The notes: a model not told the origin generated them from the sequence alone. 64,000 nucleotides of DNA from Streptococcus gwangjuense (GCF_003627155.1 NZ_CP032621.1:1654501-1718500); one strand, 5' to 3'; positions 51,085 through 60,746 are shown, numbered from the stretch's first letter. Program-made: numbers and translations.

Positions 51085-52137
51085 CTAAGCTTTATTTTCA
51101 TTGCCAGAGAGATTGAGAAGGAGGGTAAAGGTGCTTCCGAGGCCGTACTGGCTGGTAACTGTGATTTCTCCACCCAATTGATGAGCCAATTCACGCGCAA
51201 TAGCAAGTCCTAAGCCATGACCACCTGTTTTCATGTTACGCGAAGTTTCTACACGATAAAGGCGTTTGAAAATATTCTCCAAATCCTCTGGGGCAATCCC
51301 CTGTCCCTCATCCGTCACACTGATTGAAAGCTGGTTATTTTCCAGCTTGGCCACCACTTCCAGCTTGGTTCCTGGAGCTGAGTATTTAAAAGCATTATTG
51401 ACCAGATTCACCAAGATACGAGAAAGTTTGGCATAATCTCCCTCAATCCGTGCAGACTCAGGAATTACCTGCAAATGGACATCTCGCTCTTCCTGCTCAA
51501 TCAAGAACTGAAATTCACTCATGCACTCAATCAAGAGCTGGTCCAGAAAAATGCTGTCTTTGCTGGTCGTTTCGACCTGATTTCTAGCTGTGTTTAGGGT
51601 CAAAAAATTCAACTCCTCAACCAGTTTATTGAGTCTTTCAGTCTGGCGCCCAATGGTTGCTAGATAATGGTCCTGTTCTCCTTCCTTGATAACCCCATCC
51701 AAAATCCCTTCTACCGTCGCTTGGATCGAAGTGATGGGGGTCTTGATATCATGCGAAAGTTGAGCAATCATCAAGCCCTTTTCTCGTTCGCTTTCTTCCA
51801 AGGAATCAAATGTCGCCTGCAAATCATGGGACATTTCATTGAAAGCTTGGCCTAATTGTTGAAATTCTACAGGGCCTTGAACCTCCAGATTTGCAGGGAA
51901 ATCCTTGTCCGCTACTCTCTTGGCATGTTCCTTGAGTTTGCCCAATGAAGTAAAGACCGGCGATAGGAGAAAGAGACTAATCCCAGCACCGATAAAACTA
52001 GCCACTAGAGTCATACCCACTAGGAAATAAATTTCTCTTTCTTCAATTAGCATTCGCTGGATGGCCCAAAAAACCACGATAATCGTTAGGAGTGTTGAAA
52101 TGACATACCCCACTAAAATATAACTTTTTAATTTCAT
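51085..52137 (-). CDS. Sensor histidine kinase (TCS08-type)
   Basis: 350 residues. Two membrane helices (about 5-28, 38-60), a HAMP linker, HisKA with phospho-His in SHDIKTPITSIQ, and ATPase boxes NLVNNAFKYS, DEGQGIAPEDLE and GGHGLGLAIA. In pneumococci the pair beside pavB is TCS08, linked to control of pavB and the pilus. The ATG overlaps the regulator's TAA by one base (TAATG). Confidence 0.92.
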   Translation of the reverse strand: MKLKSYILVGYVISTLLTIIVVFWAIQRMLIEEREIYFLVGMTLVASFIGAGISLFLLSPVFTSLGKLKEHAKRVADKDFPANLEVQGPVEFQQLGQAFNEMSHDLQATFDSLEESEREKGLMIAQLSHDIKTPITSIQATVEGILDGVIKEGEQDHYLATIGRQTERLNKLVEELNFLTLNTARNQVETTSKDSIFLDQLLIECMSEFQFLIEQEERDVHLQVIPESARIEGDYAKLSRILVNLVNNAFKYSAPGTKLEVVAKLENNQLSISVTDEGQGIAPEDLENIFKRLYRVETSRNMKTGGHGLGLAIARELAHQLGGEITVTSQYGLGSTFTLLLNLSGNENKA

Positions 52138-52832
52138 TAACTACCTCGTGCTTTCTCAATTTTGTAGCCCAAGCCCCAGACGGTTTTGATGGTGGGTGTT
52201 TCTGAACTAGCATGTTTAGCCAACTCCTGTCGAAGAGCATGAATATGAACATTCAAGGTATTGGTGTCATCCACATAGTCTTCTTGCCAGACCTTTTCAT
52301 AGAGGTCTGTCTTAGAGAAAACCCGCTCTGGATTGCTGGCTAAAAGCCATAGAAGTTCGAAGGATTTGACGGTCAAATCAAGCGCCACATCTCCAACTTG
52401 GACCTCATGGCTACCATGATTCATCCGTAAATTCCCGAGACTGACGACTTCTGTCTCACCTCCACGATGAAGGCGACGCAAGATATTGTGGACACGCAAA
52501 ACCAGCTCACGAGGACTAAAGGGCTTGGCAATAAAGTCATCTGCCCCTAAGCTCAAGCCGTAAATCTTGTCCTGCTCACTGGTCTTAGCCGTGATAAAGA
52601 GAAAAGGCTGATCCGGAGATTGATACTGAACTTCGCTAATCAAATCATAACCATCCATCCGAGGCATCATGATATCTGTAATAATCAAATCAATTGGTTT
52701 TCTCTTGAAGATTTCTAAGGCCTCTACTCCATCATGGGCCACCAAAACCTGATATCCTGCCTGAACCAGATAACGTTGATGAATATCTGTGATTTCTACC
52801 TCGTCGTCAACGAGTAAAATTGTCTTTCCCAT
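52137..52832 (-). CDS. OmpR-family response regulator (TCS08-type)
   Basis: 231 residues from ATG 52832 (AGGAGAGACAG upstream); an in-frame longer form from 52880 lacks a site. Receiver domain with phospho-Asp in LIITDIMMPRMDGYD and Lys in AKPFSPREL; C-terminal winged helix (DLTVKSFELLWLLASNP, VWGLGYKIE). Cognate of the coupled kinase; pavB is a likely target, as known for TCS08. Confidence 0.94.
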   Translation of the reverse strand: MGKTILLVDDEVEITDIHQRYLVQAGYQVLVAHDGVEALEIFKRKPIDLIITDIMMPRMDGYDLISEVQYQSPDQPFLFITAKTSEQDKIYGLSLGADDFIAKPFSPRELVLRVHNILRRLHRGGETEVVSLGNLRMNHGSHEVQVGDVALDLTVKSFELLWLLASNPERVFSKTDLYEKVWQEDYVDDTNTLNVHIHALRQELAKHASSETPTIKTVWGLGYKIEKARGS

Positions 52833-52955
52833 CTGTCTCTCCTTTGAAAAAAACAGTGCTATACCACAATAGTATAACACTATTTTAATCTCTTTACGAA
52901 CATTCTAAACGATATCTGGATTTTTCATATCCTAGATAGAAAGTCTGTAGCTAGA

Positions 52956-54773
52956 CTAGTCATTTTCTTCTTTTTTAGCTTTCAAACCGAGTCCACCTAG
53001 AAGTCCGGCCAAGGCTAATCCAAAGAATCCAAGAGTAGCCATTGATGTTTGGGCTTCACCAGTATATGGAAGCATGTCTTTTTGGTCTTTCATTTGATCA
53101 GCCATCATTGGACTTGATACCTTGTTATTAGATACCATCTTGCCTTCATCAGACATTTTGCTTGAGGCTGCTGGAGCTTGATCTTGTTTCATGCTTGGTG
53201 TTGCCATAGGCTGGCTAGCATTCATGGTTTTGTCCTGCTCTTTGTTAGGCATCATCTTATCCTGACTAGCAGCTGGCATTTTAGATTTCATCTCATCTTG
53301 ATTGGCACTAGGCATTTGAGCGTTCATCTTAGATGCATCTTGATGACTATTCATCATTGGAGCCGGCATAGCTGAACCATTAGAAGATGGGACGAAACCT
53401 GACTGCATCGGAATCAGAGACTGATGTCCATGCAAGTTCACTGTCAAATCTTTTGTCGCTACAAGGTTGCTCAAGTCTGCCTTGCCATCTTTGGCACCGT
53501 ACACTTTGATAGTAGCTTTATAGCTTTGAGTGCCATTTTGTTTCAAGAGGTCAAGAAGCTCTTTGTCTGATTTACCTTGAGTACCGGCCAAATCCACTTC
53601 ATAGAAGTAAAGGCCTTTGCCCAATTTCTCTACTGGTGGAAGGGCGGGGTTTTTAGCTGAGCCATTGTCTGACCATGGAGCCTTATCGGAAGCTTTCAAG
53701 ATAAGACGAGTTAACATACCGTCACCTGCGAAGAATTCGTATGGAATAACTTGATTGACACCGGCTGTGAATGGGCCTGGGAAGTTGGCTTTATCCAAGT
53801 AAGTAGCTGGGACATCTACTGTGTCTTTAGTATTGTCAGCCACACCTTTTTGGACTTCAGCTGGGGAAGTCAAGCCATTCAAGTTGACATCCAAATCTTT
53901 AGTCGCTACAAGGTTGGTCAAATCTGCCTTGCCATCTTTAGCACCGTAAACCTTGATGGTGGCTTTATAGCTTTGAGTGCCGTTTTGTTTCAAGAGGTCT
54001 AGAAGCTCTTTGTCAGATTTGCCTTGGGTACCTGCCAAGTCCACTTCATAGAAGTAAAGGCCTTTGCCCAATTTTTCTACTGGTGGAAGAGCAGGATTTT
54101 TAGCTGAACCGTTGTCTGACCATGGAGCCTTGTCTGAGGCTTTCAGGATAAGGCGAGTCAACATACCGTCACCAGCGAAGAATTCGTATGGAATAACTTG
54201 ATTGACACCGGCTGTGAATGGGCCTGGGAAGTTGGCTTTATCCAAGTAAGTAGCTGGGACATCTACTGTGTCTTTAGTATTGTCAGCCACACCTTTTTGG
54301 ACTTCAGCTGGAGTGGTTGCTGGTTGAGCTTCACTTGCTTCACGGTCTTGTCCAGAAACTGTAGCTGCAGGACTTTCCACAGGTTTAACCGCATCTTCTG
54401 TTTCTTTCTTAGATTCTGGTTTTGCTTGCACTTCTTCTTTTGGTGCTACTACTGGCTCTTTAGCACCTGCATCTGCTTTTTCTGGAGAGCTTGCAGTATC
54501 CAAGCTTGCTTTAGGTGTTGAGTCTGCCTGTTCTGAAGGAAGAGCTGTATCGACTGCTGTTTTGAGAACTTCTACTGGTAAGTCGCTCTTTTCACTCACC
54601 GAAGTATCATCTGACACAACTTGAGCAGGGGTTGGATTGACCACATCAGCACGTACAGAACTTGGTTGACCAACTAGGACAAAAAAGCCACTGGCTACAA
54701 CAACTGAGGCAACACCGACACTAAGACGGCGAATAGACCAACGAGTATATCTTTGATTTGGATTGAATTTCAT
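52956..54773 (-). CDS. pavB: Fibronectin-binding LPXTG adhesin PavB, short form with two SSURE repeats
   Basis: 605 residues. YSIRK-type signal (RWSIRRLSVGVASV) to about residue 42; an Ala/Pro/Glu-rich stretch (45-150); two SSURE repeats of 149 residues (about 155-303 and 304-452) that bind fibronectin and plasminogen in pneumococcal PavB; a Met/Gln/Lys-rich wall segment (NAQMPSANQDEMKSKMP); sortase motif LPYTGE near residue 568, helix and KAKKEEND tail. Longer alleles with more repeats are known in pneumococci, so this copy is at the short end. The two repeats are nearly identical at DNA level. Confidence 0.93.
   Translation of the reverse strand: MKFNPNQRYTRWSIRRLSVGVASVVVASGFFVLVGQPSSVRADVVNPTPAQVVSDDTSVSEKSDLPVEVLKTAVDTALPSEQADSTPKASLDTASSPEKADAGAKEPVVAPKEEVQAKPESKKETEDAVKPVESPAATVSGQDREASEAQPATTPAEVQKGVADNTKDTVDVPATYLDKANFPGPFTAGVNQVIPYEFFAGDGMLTRLILKASDKAPWSDNGSAKNPALPPVEKLGKGLYFYEVDLAGTQGKSDKELLDLLKQNGTQSYKATIKVYGAKDGKADLTNLVATKDLDVNLNGLTSPAEVQKGVADNTKDTVDVPATYLDKANFPGPFTAGVNQVIPYEFFAGDGMLTRLILKASDKAPWSDNGSAKNPALPPVEKLGKGLYFYEVDLAGTQGKSDKELLDLLKQNGTQSYKATIKVYGAKDGKADLSNLVATKDLTVNLHGHQSLIPMQSGFVPSSNGSAMPAPMMNSHQDASKMNAQMPSANQDEMKSKMPAASQDKMMPNKEQDKTMNASQPMATPSMKQDQAPAASSKMSDEGKMVSNNKVSSPMMADQMKDQKDMLPYTGEAQTSMATLGFFGLALAGLLGGLGLKAKKEEND
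53418..54311 (-). repeat. Two tandem 447-bp SSURE repeats
   Basis: Units at about 54311-53865 and 53864-53418; the stretch 54198-54300 equals 53751-53853. High identity suggests recent duplication or conversion, and is prone to length change. Confidence 0.88.
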
Positions 54774-54794
54774 AGGATTCTCCTTAGAGTTTTT

Positions 54795-54880
54795 CTTTAT
54801 TTGATGACTCTAGTATAATCTCCTAAAATTAAAAAGGATTAAGAAAAAGTTAAAATTTTTCTTAAATCCCTCTTATAAAA
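54795..54880 (-). promoter_or_regulatory. pavB promoter with TTTAA-type repeats
   Basis: Reverse strand shows ATTTAAGAAAAATTTTAACT followed by TTTTCTTAATCC and TTTTTAATTTTAG, spaced by about one helical turn, then an AT-rich TTATACTAG as -10. The repeated TTTAA blocks may be response-regulator sites; this is inferred. Confidence 0.5.
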
Positions 54881-54888
54881 TACTTATA

Positions 54889-55905
54889 TTAATTAAATCC
54901 ATAAACGGATTTGGTGATTTGATAGACGACATCGGAAAGTTTGCGGGCTGGCAAGACTGAATGTTTGGTCAAACGACTCAACATGGTCTTACGGATAGCC
55001 TGAAAGACCTCTGGATTTTCCTGCTGAATATAGGTCCATAGCTCACGTTTTTTTGCCAGATGCTCCGCTGTTCCAGCTCGGTTGAGGAGGGCACTGGAAA
55101 TCACCGTCGTAATCTCAATATGATTCAAAAGATATTCTCGCATTTTTGGGTGACTCACTTTGGACAAATCAAGCTGGTCTACCAAGAGTCGATTGACCTT
55201 AAGTTGCTGGTCAATGCGCTTAATCATCACTTGCTCATTGACAGACTGGTCCTCACGCCCAATCAAATAACGATAGAAATCGACAGGCAGATAGTACATG
55301 GTCTTGACCTGCTGAAGGGGGGTAAAGACAAAGAGATTATCAACATAAAAGGTATGCTCAGGCAGTTGGAACTTGCTAGCTCGCAACAAATCTGTCCGAT
55401 AAATCAGCGAGTGCATCATAATATACTGGCCTTTTGAGAAATTTCCAACTTGGTCCCAGCCAAAAATCTGCTGGACAGGCAAGACCGACTCGTAACTCAT
55501 ACTCTTCTTACGAGACTGGCCTTCCTTTTCATAGACAAAATTAGTAACAAAGGCATCCACTTCCTGCCCCTGGCTCTCTAGTTCCTGCAAGGTTTCAAGA
55601 ATTTTTAGGTAAGCACGAGGATCTACCCAGTCATCACTGTCAACTACTTTAAAATAACGTCCAGAAGCCTCCGCCAAGCCGCGATTGACCGCACCGCCAT
55701 GGCCTTTATTTTCCTGATAGATGCCTCTAACGATGCTAGGATACTTGCTAACTAAACGCTCAGCTATTTCCTGAGTCTGGTCCTGGGACCCATCATTGAT
55801 AATCAAAATCTCAACTTGCTCACCACCAATCACTAGCGACTCCACACAATAATGAAGATAGGCTGCAGCATTATAGCTAGGGATGGCGATAGACAATAAC
55901 TTCAT
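54889..55905 (-). CDS. GT2-family glycosyltransferase
   Basis: 338 residues. GT-A fold: N-terminal SIPSYNAAAYLHYCVESL, NDGSQDQT, GHGGAVNRGL, DXD motif VDSDDWVDP, then a helical C-terminal region. Makes a cell-surface glycan linkage; sugar and acceptor are not decidable. In the pneumococcal order it precedes pavB, as here. Intact. Confidence 0.9.
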   Translation of the reverse strand: MKLLSIAIPSYNAAAYLHYCVESLVIGGEQVEILIINDGSQDQTQEIAERLVSKYPSIVRGIYQENKGHGGAVNRGLAEASGRYFKVVDSDDWVDPRAYLKILETLQELESQGQEVDAFVTNFVYEKEGQSRKKSMSYESVLPVQQIFGWDQVGNFSKGQYIMMHSLIYRTDLLRASKFQLPEHTFYVDNLFVFTPLQQVKTMYYLPVDFYRYLIGREDQSVNEQVMIKRIDQQLKVNRLLVDQLDLSKVSHPKMREYLLNHIEITTVISSALLNRAGTAEHLAKKRELWTYIQQENPEVFQAIRKTMLSRLTKHSVLPARKLSDVVYQITKSVYGFN

Positions 55906-56083
55906 GATCTACTCCTTTAGGGGACTGATTTTCTTACTCTCTCTTGTCACTTCTCTTTATTTTACCATAAAGTCCCGTTTTTGAAGGACTTTTACTGGAA
56001 TACAAGGTGTTCTGGTCTCATTTGGGATACAGCTTTCTCTCTATCTGCTACCTTGGACATAAAAAAAGAGGGAAATCCCCTCC

Positions 56084-56749
56084 TTACGAATTTAATTCTG
56101 CCAAGTCATCTAGATATTGGTTGTTAATGACCGCCAAGATATAGGCATCTGCTTTCAAGAGGTCATTAGGACCAAACTGGACATCCAGTGGTAAATTTTC
56201 TTGTTCACGAAATCCTAGGACATTGAGGTTATATTTGCCACGTAAATCCAGCTGGCTCAAACTTTGACCTGCCCAAACACTCGGAATTTTCATCTCTACG
56301 ATAGACACATTTTTATCCAACTGAAAGACATCAACATTGTTATGAAAGAGAATGGTCTGCGCTAGGGACTGCCCCATTTCATACTCAGGCGAGATCACCG
56401 AGTCGGCACCGATTTTTTCCAGCACCTTCTTAGCTGTCTGGCTTTTGACCTTGGCAATAACCCTTGGTACCCCCAAACTCTTACAGTGCATGACTGCAAG
56501 CACACTCGACTCTAGATTTTCCCCTGTCGCGACTACAACTGTATCACAGGTATCAATACCAGCGGTTCTGAGGAGTTCCTCATCTGTAATATCGCCCACA
56601 ACTCCACGCGCCAAAACAGGCTCAAATTGATTGATACGCTCGGCGTGGTCATCGATGGCAATGATATTCATATCTTGCTTGGCTAGGGCCGTCAGGACAC
56701 TACTCCCGAAAATCCCCAAACCTAAAATTCCAATCGTACGATCTGACAT
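56084..56749 (-). CDS. K+ uptake regulatory subunit (KtrA/TrkA family)
   Basis: 221 residues from ATG 56749 (AAGGAAG upstream). RCK domain with ILGLGIFGSSV (GxGxxG), AIDDH nucleotide loop, DTVVVATGENL, and a C-terminal TrkA_C domain (from about 135). Gates the membrane subunit encoded just upstream according to nucleotide binding. 13 bases separate it from the channel gene. Confidence 0.93.
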   Translation of the reverse strand: MSDRTIGILGLGIFGSSVLTALAKQDMNIIAIDDHAERINQFEPVLARGVVGDITDEELLRTAGIDTCDTVVVATGENLESSVLAVMHCKSLGVPRVIAKVKSQTAKKVLEKIGADSVISPEYEMGQSLAQTILFHNNVDVFQLDKNVSIVEMKIPSVWAGQSLSQLDLRGKYNLNVLGFREQENLPLDVQFGPNDLLKADAYILAVINNQYLDDLAELNS

Positions 56750-56762
56750 AGTTCTTCCTTTC

Positions 56763-58142
56763 TTATCCAATACTAATATCTGCTTTCATATACTGAATCA
56801 AATCTTTCTTATCAGGCTGGTAATCCGCTAGACTAACCAACAAGGTCAAAGGACCGATACGGCCAATGAACATGAGCACCATGACAATACTGAGGGCTAA
56901 CTTGCCCAATTCTGGTGTCAGATTTGCCGTTACCCCAACTGTCGCAAGGGCTGAAATGGTCTCAAACATGAGGTAGATAAAGCGCGGTGTTCCTTCTGCT
57001 GTAATTCCCAGCAACACCAAGCCCAACAGGAAGGTCATCAAAAAGATAATGAAGACACTAAAAGATTTTTGGACTGTGCGAGCCTCAATGGTTCTCTGCG
57101 CAACATTGGTATGAGGTAAGCCCAGCAATTCACTACGCGCAAAGACCAGTAAGACGAAGAAAGTCGTAATCTTGAGCCCCCCAGCCGTCCCTCCAGGCGC
57201 TCCACCGAGAAACATCTGTAGGATATAGATAAATAAGGTCACAGGCCGAGCTTGGGTATAGTCAATAGAAGCAAAACCAGCCGTTCTCATGCTGACGGTT
57301 TGGAAAAAGCTAACCAACACTTTCTCTGTGATACTGAGATTGCCAATAGTCCCTGGATTGTACCACTCCGTAAAGAGTGTGGCTACTGTCCCAAACAGCA
57401 AGATCCCTGCAGTCAAGAAAAGGACCAGCTTGGTGTGGAAACGCAGACGGCGTTTTTTCTTCTTGTCAAACTGGGTTGCCAAGTCGAACCAGACCATAAA
57501 GCCAAGACCACCCGTGATAATCAAGCCAGCAATGACCAGATTGATCAAGGGATCCGTCTGAAAAGCCACTAAACTGCTACTTCCTAAATTATCAAAACCA
57601 GCATTACAAAAGGCTGAAATGGCTAAAAAGATAGAGGTAAAAATGCCTCGTCCCCAGCCGAACTCAGGAATAAAACGGAAACTTAGTAGAAAGGCACCCA
57701 AGCCCTCCACTAGAAAAGTCGTCAAAAAGATAGATCGCATAAAGGCCTTCAGCGACCGAGTCTCCCCGTAACTAAAGCTTTCCTGAATAGTTTCACGACT
57801 GCGAAGACTGAGCTTTTGCTTCCCCTGAATATAAAAGACCCCGATAAAAGTCATGAGCCCCAGACCACCAATCTGTATCAAGAGCATACAAATCAACTGC
57901 CCCCAGACATTATAGGTAGTAGCTACCGGTTGCGTAGAAAGGCCGGTTACACAGACCATAGACACCGTCGTAAAAAGATGGTCAAAATAAGTGGCCTGCG
58001 AACCACTCGCTTGGACAAAAGGCAAACTCAAAAGGAGAGAGCCTATAAAAATAACTCCAGCGAAACTTAAAAAGATGCGACGAGCTGGCGAAAGTCCGCC
58101 CAAGGCTCTCTCAATTTTTTTCACAAATAATTTGAATAACAT
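56763..58142 (-). CDS. K+ uptake membrane subunit (KtrB/TrkH family)
   Basis: 459 residues with the fourfold M1-P-M2 repeats. Selectivity-filter-like segments TVSMVCVTGLST, SAFCNAGFDNLGSS, TVSMRTAGFASID and SALATVGVT. GGAPGGTAGG follows the third repeat. Forms a K+ (or K+/Na+) channel with the KtrA subunit in the inner membrane. Intact. Confidence 0.94.
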   Translation of the reverse strand: MLFKLFVKKIERALGGLSPARRIFLSFAGVIFIGSLLLSLPFVQASGSQATYFDHLFTTVSMVCVTGLSTQPVATTYNVWGQLICMLLIQIGGLGLMTFIGVFYIQGKQKLSLRSRETIQESFSYGETRSLKAFMRSIFLTTFLVEGLGAFLLSFRFIPEFGWGRGIFTSIFLAISAFCNAGFDNLGSSSLVAFQTDPLINLVIAGLIITGGLGFMVWFDLATQFDKKKKRRLRFHTKLVLFLTAGILLFGTVATLFTEWYNPGTIGNLSITEKVLVSFFQTVSMRTAGFASIDYTQARPVTLFIYILQMFLGGAPGGTAGGLKITTFFVLLVFARSELLGLPHTNVAQRTIEARTVQKSFSVFIIFLMTFLLGLVLLGITAEGTPRFIYLMFETISALATVGVTANLTPELGKLALSIVMVLMFIGRIGPLTLLVSLADYQPDKKDLIQYMKADISIG

Positions 58143-58175
58143 ACATCCATTGTACCATAAAAAGTAGGAGAGTAG

Positions 58176-58940
58176 CTATATCTGAAAGGCTATCTCAAGG
58201 CAGAGTTCCAAGGCCTTCTCGAAAGCTTCTGAACCCCAGTCACGACTATCGTACTGGTCCAAGTCTGCTAAGGAATCAGCTGTAAACAACAACTCTCCCC
58301 AGAGAACCCCACGCAGTTGGGCTACTGCTGCAAGCGCAGAACACTCCATCTCCACAACAGCACAGCCTTCTTCCTTGCGATAAGCCACCTTTTCAGCCGT
58401 TTCTCGGTAAAAACCGTCTGTCGTCCAGGTCATGACTTCTTCATAGGGAATCCCTTTGGCTTCCAACACTCGCTCAATAGCAGCAGTAGCCTCTGGCTGA
58501 ATTTCCATATAGCGAGAAGGTGCCACATAGTGATAGCTAGCACCTTCGTCTCGTAAAGCCCGAACAGGGACTAGAAAGGCATTTTCTTCTATATCAGCTA
58601 GCACACCACAGGTACCTGTAGAGATAATCTGCTCCACACCATAGCCAATCAACCAATCCATAAACTGGGTTGCTGGAGCTGAACCGACAGGAGCCTGAGC
58701 CAGACAAAGTTCCTCGCCCTTGTAGTTGATGACATAGACTGGATAGGTCTTGGTGGCAGAAACGAACTCACCAACACAGTCCGCCTCGACTTCCCTCGCA
58801 TAGCGATCAATCTCCTCACCCAAAAAGGCATAGACACACTTCTTGGGCAAGCGCAAGTCCAGCCCCTCATGATTGGGCATGATGACTGCCTGAGGATTGT
58901 CATCAAACTCTAAAATAGGAATCGCATGTTTCTGAATCAT
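58176..58940 (-). CDS. Nucleoside phosphorylase (PNP/UDP family)
   Basis: 254 residues. GTCGVL (phosphate/base pocket), EMECSALAAVA and the C-terminal SDSLADLDQYD-like segment (TADSLADLDQYD) match the uridine/purine phosphorylase family. Nucleobase salvage in the cytoplasm. Substrate undetermined. Separate transcription unit. Confidence 0.9.
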   Translation of the reverse strand: MIQKHAIPILEFDDNPQAVIMPNHEGLDLRLPKKCVYAFLGEEIDRYAREVEADCVGEFVSATKTYPVYVINYKGEELCLAQAPVGSAPATQFMDWLIGYGVEQIISTGTCGVLADIEENAFLVPVRALRDEGASYHYVAPSRYMEIQPEATAAIERVLEAKGIPYEEVMTWTTDGFYRETAEKVAYRKEEGCAVVEMECSALAAVAQLRGVLWGELLFTADSLADLDQYDSRDWGSEAFEKALELCLEIAFQI

Positions 58941-59158
58941 AGCCTACCTCCTCTGATTTTGTACTATTGTATCAAAAGCTGACAGAGTGTCAAGGAGGAA
59001 GCTGATGAACTGAGGAGAAAAAAGCATCCCAGTTCCGAAATGATTTAAAATTGCTTAATGAAGCACACTTGCTAAGATATAGAGTAAGTAAATGTGAGCT
59101 GGGTAAAAGATGATAAAACCCATAAAAAAGAAACAACCTCCGCTGTTCCTTCTTACTT

Positions 59159-59716
59159 CTATTTCACATCTATCTCCTTAATCACGCGCGCAGGATTGCC
59201 AGCTAGAACAACATTGTCTCCAAAGGACTTGGTAATTACGGCCCCTGCTCCTGCCACTACGTTATTGCCTAGTGTCACTCCAGGAAGGACAATAACGCCA
59301 CCTCCAGCCCAAAAATTGTCACCGATGGTGATGGGCTTTCCGTATTCGACCCCTGAATTGCGTTCATGCGGATCCAGCGGATGGAGTGGGGTTAAAAACT
59401 GACAGTTGGGGCCAATCATAGCATTGTCTCCGATACGAATCGGGCAAACATCCAGCATAGTCAAGTTCCAATTAGAATAAAAATTTTCCCCTAGATGAAT
59501 ATTGACTCCATAATCGACCACCAGGCGTGGATTGATATAGAGATTTTCCCCAGTTGAACCAAACCAAGTCTTGATAATCTCCGCCCCTTTCAAGGAGTCT
59601 GGCTCCTGGTTAAAAGCAGCCTGTTTTTGACGAGAAGTCTGAGCCAAGGCCCGCAACTCGGGATCAAACGGATGATAGGGTTCCCCTGCTATCATTTTCT
59701 GGTATTCACTGGTCAT
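59159..59716 (-). CDS. Maltose/galactoside O-acetyltransferase family
   Basis: 185 residues from ATG 59716 (AAGGAGAAG upstream); the longer in-frame start lacks a site. Left-handed beta-helix hexapeptide repeats (IGDNAMIGPNCQFLTPLHP), catalytic His in LTPLHPLDPHERN, family N-terminus MTSEYQKMIAGEPYHPFDP. Transfers acetyl from acetyl-CoA to a sugar hydroxyl. Real acceptor unknown. Confidence 0.92.
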   Translation of the reverse strand: MTSEYQKMIAGEPYHPFDPELRALAQTSRQKQAAFNQEPDSLKGAEIIKTWFGSTGENLYINPRLVVDYGVNIHLGENFYSNWNLTMLDVCPIRIGDNAMIGPNCQFLTPLHPLDPHERNSGVEYGKPITIGDNFWAGGGVIVLPGVTLGNNVVAGAGAVITKSFGDNVVLAGNPARVIKEIDVK

Positions 59717-59822
59717 TGTATTCTTCTCCTTATTCCCTACTATCATATCAAATTTTCTACATATCTGACTAGGATAAGACATACTTTCTACAGTTTATGC
59801 TCTGATTTTCATCACATTCGCT

Positions 59823-60677
59823 CTATCTTGCTAAACGAATACGGGGCACAATTCCGTCTGGATCTGTAACTTCCAGCTGGCTAGATGTCAACCACCTGAT
59901 TGGTGCAGCAACTTCTTGTGCTCGCTCGGCAATCGTTAACAGTTCTTCCTTACTCGCAACTTCAATGACATAATAGGCCAAACCTGGCAAGCCCTGCTTA
60001 CGCGGGGCCAGACCTTTTCCACCCCATTCATTGACTGCTAAATGATGATGGTAATCTCCAGCTGCAATCCAACTAGCGCTAGGCACACTTAATTTATCCT
60101 CTAGTCCTAACACTTTTTGATAAAACTGGCTGGACTTTCGACTATCCTTGACGGAAAGATGAATATGCCCCATTCTCGTACCTTCTGCTAGGATAAAGGG
60201 CTCTACTCTTTCTCCCAACTCATAGATGTCCTGCGCTGCAAGGGCTTCCGTCACCCCGATAATGCGTCCATCTTCTCGAATATCCCATGTGGAAACTGGT
60301 TTATCTCGATAGAGTTCAATGCCATTTCCCTCCAAATCTTCCAAGTAAATGGCCTCACTGTAACCGTGGTCTGCACCGCCGACAAGAGGAATCTGCAAAT
60401 CTGTCAGGTGTTTCAAGACATCAGCCAAAGCCTTGCGTGTCGGCAGGAGAATGGCCAGATGGTAAAGGCCATAATGTTCCCTTACTTCTCCACTCTCTTG
60501 TGCTTGAATCAGCTGAACCAAGGCTTTTCCACCAAGTCCTAGAATAGCCTCTGTCTCAGTCTGTGATAAGATTTCCAAACCAATAACTTGCTGATAAAAG
60601 GTTGTTTGACTTGCCAAATCCTTTACATTTAAAACTGCCTCTGCTAAATAAATGTGGCTCTTGTATTCATAGATCAT
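59823..60677 (-). CDS. VOC/glyoxalase-type ring-cleaving dioxygenase-like protein
   Basis: 284 residues. Two VOC repeats (about 8-125, 165-284) with HLAEAVLNVKDLASQTTFYQ-type strands, GHIHLSVKDSRKSSQFYQ and EWGGKGLAPRKQGLPGLAYY. Similar to CatE-like glyoxalase superfamily members of Firmicutes, which are linked to quinone or thiol stress. Its promoter overlaps a MarR-type palindrome, which suggests induction by a small molecule (inference). Confidence 0.85.
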   Translation of the reverse strand: MIYEYKSHIYLAEAVLNVKDLASQTTFYQQVIGLEILSQTETEAILGLGGKALVQLIQAQESGEVREHYGLYHLAILLPTRKALADVLKHLTDLQIPLVGGADHGYSEAIYLEDLEGNGIELYRDKPVSTWDIREDGRIIGVTEALAAQDIYELGERVEPFILAEGTRMGHIHLSVKDSRKSSQFYQKVLGLEDKLSVPSASWIAAGDYHHHLAVNEWGGKGLAPRKQGLPGLAYYVIEVASKEELLTIAERAQEVAAPIRWLTSSQLEVTDPDGIVPRIRLAR

Positions 60678-60694
60678 AACTATTTCTCTCTTTA

Positions 60695-60746
60695 ATTGTA
60701 ACTTTAATTGTTACAATCATTATATAATTTCCATCAAGAAAGTCAA
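60695..60746 (-). promoter_or_regulatory. Promoter with MarR-type palindromic operator for VOC gene
   Basis: Reverse strand TTGACT (60746-60741), 16 bases, TATAAT (60724-60719). ATTGTAAC TTTAATT GTTACAAT (60695-60717) is a perfect 8-bp inverted repeat directly downstream, covering the likely start. The binder is not encoded in the window. Confidence 0.75.

Noticed and set aside
53178..54521. Forward Cys/Phe-rich ORFs antisense to pavB
   Set aside because: Shadow frames repeated because the SSURE units repeat; they do not resemble real proteins.
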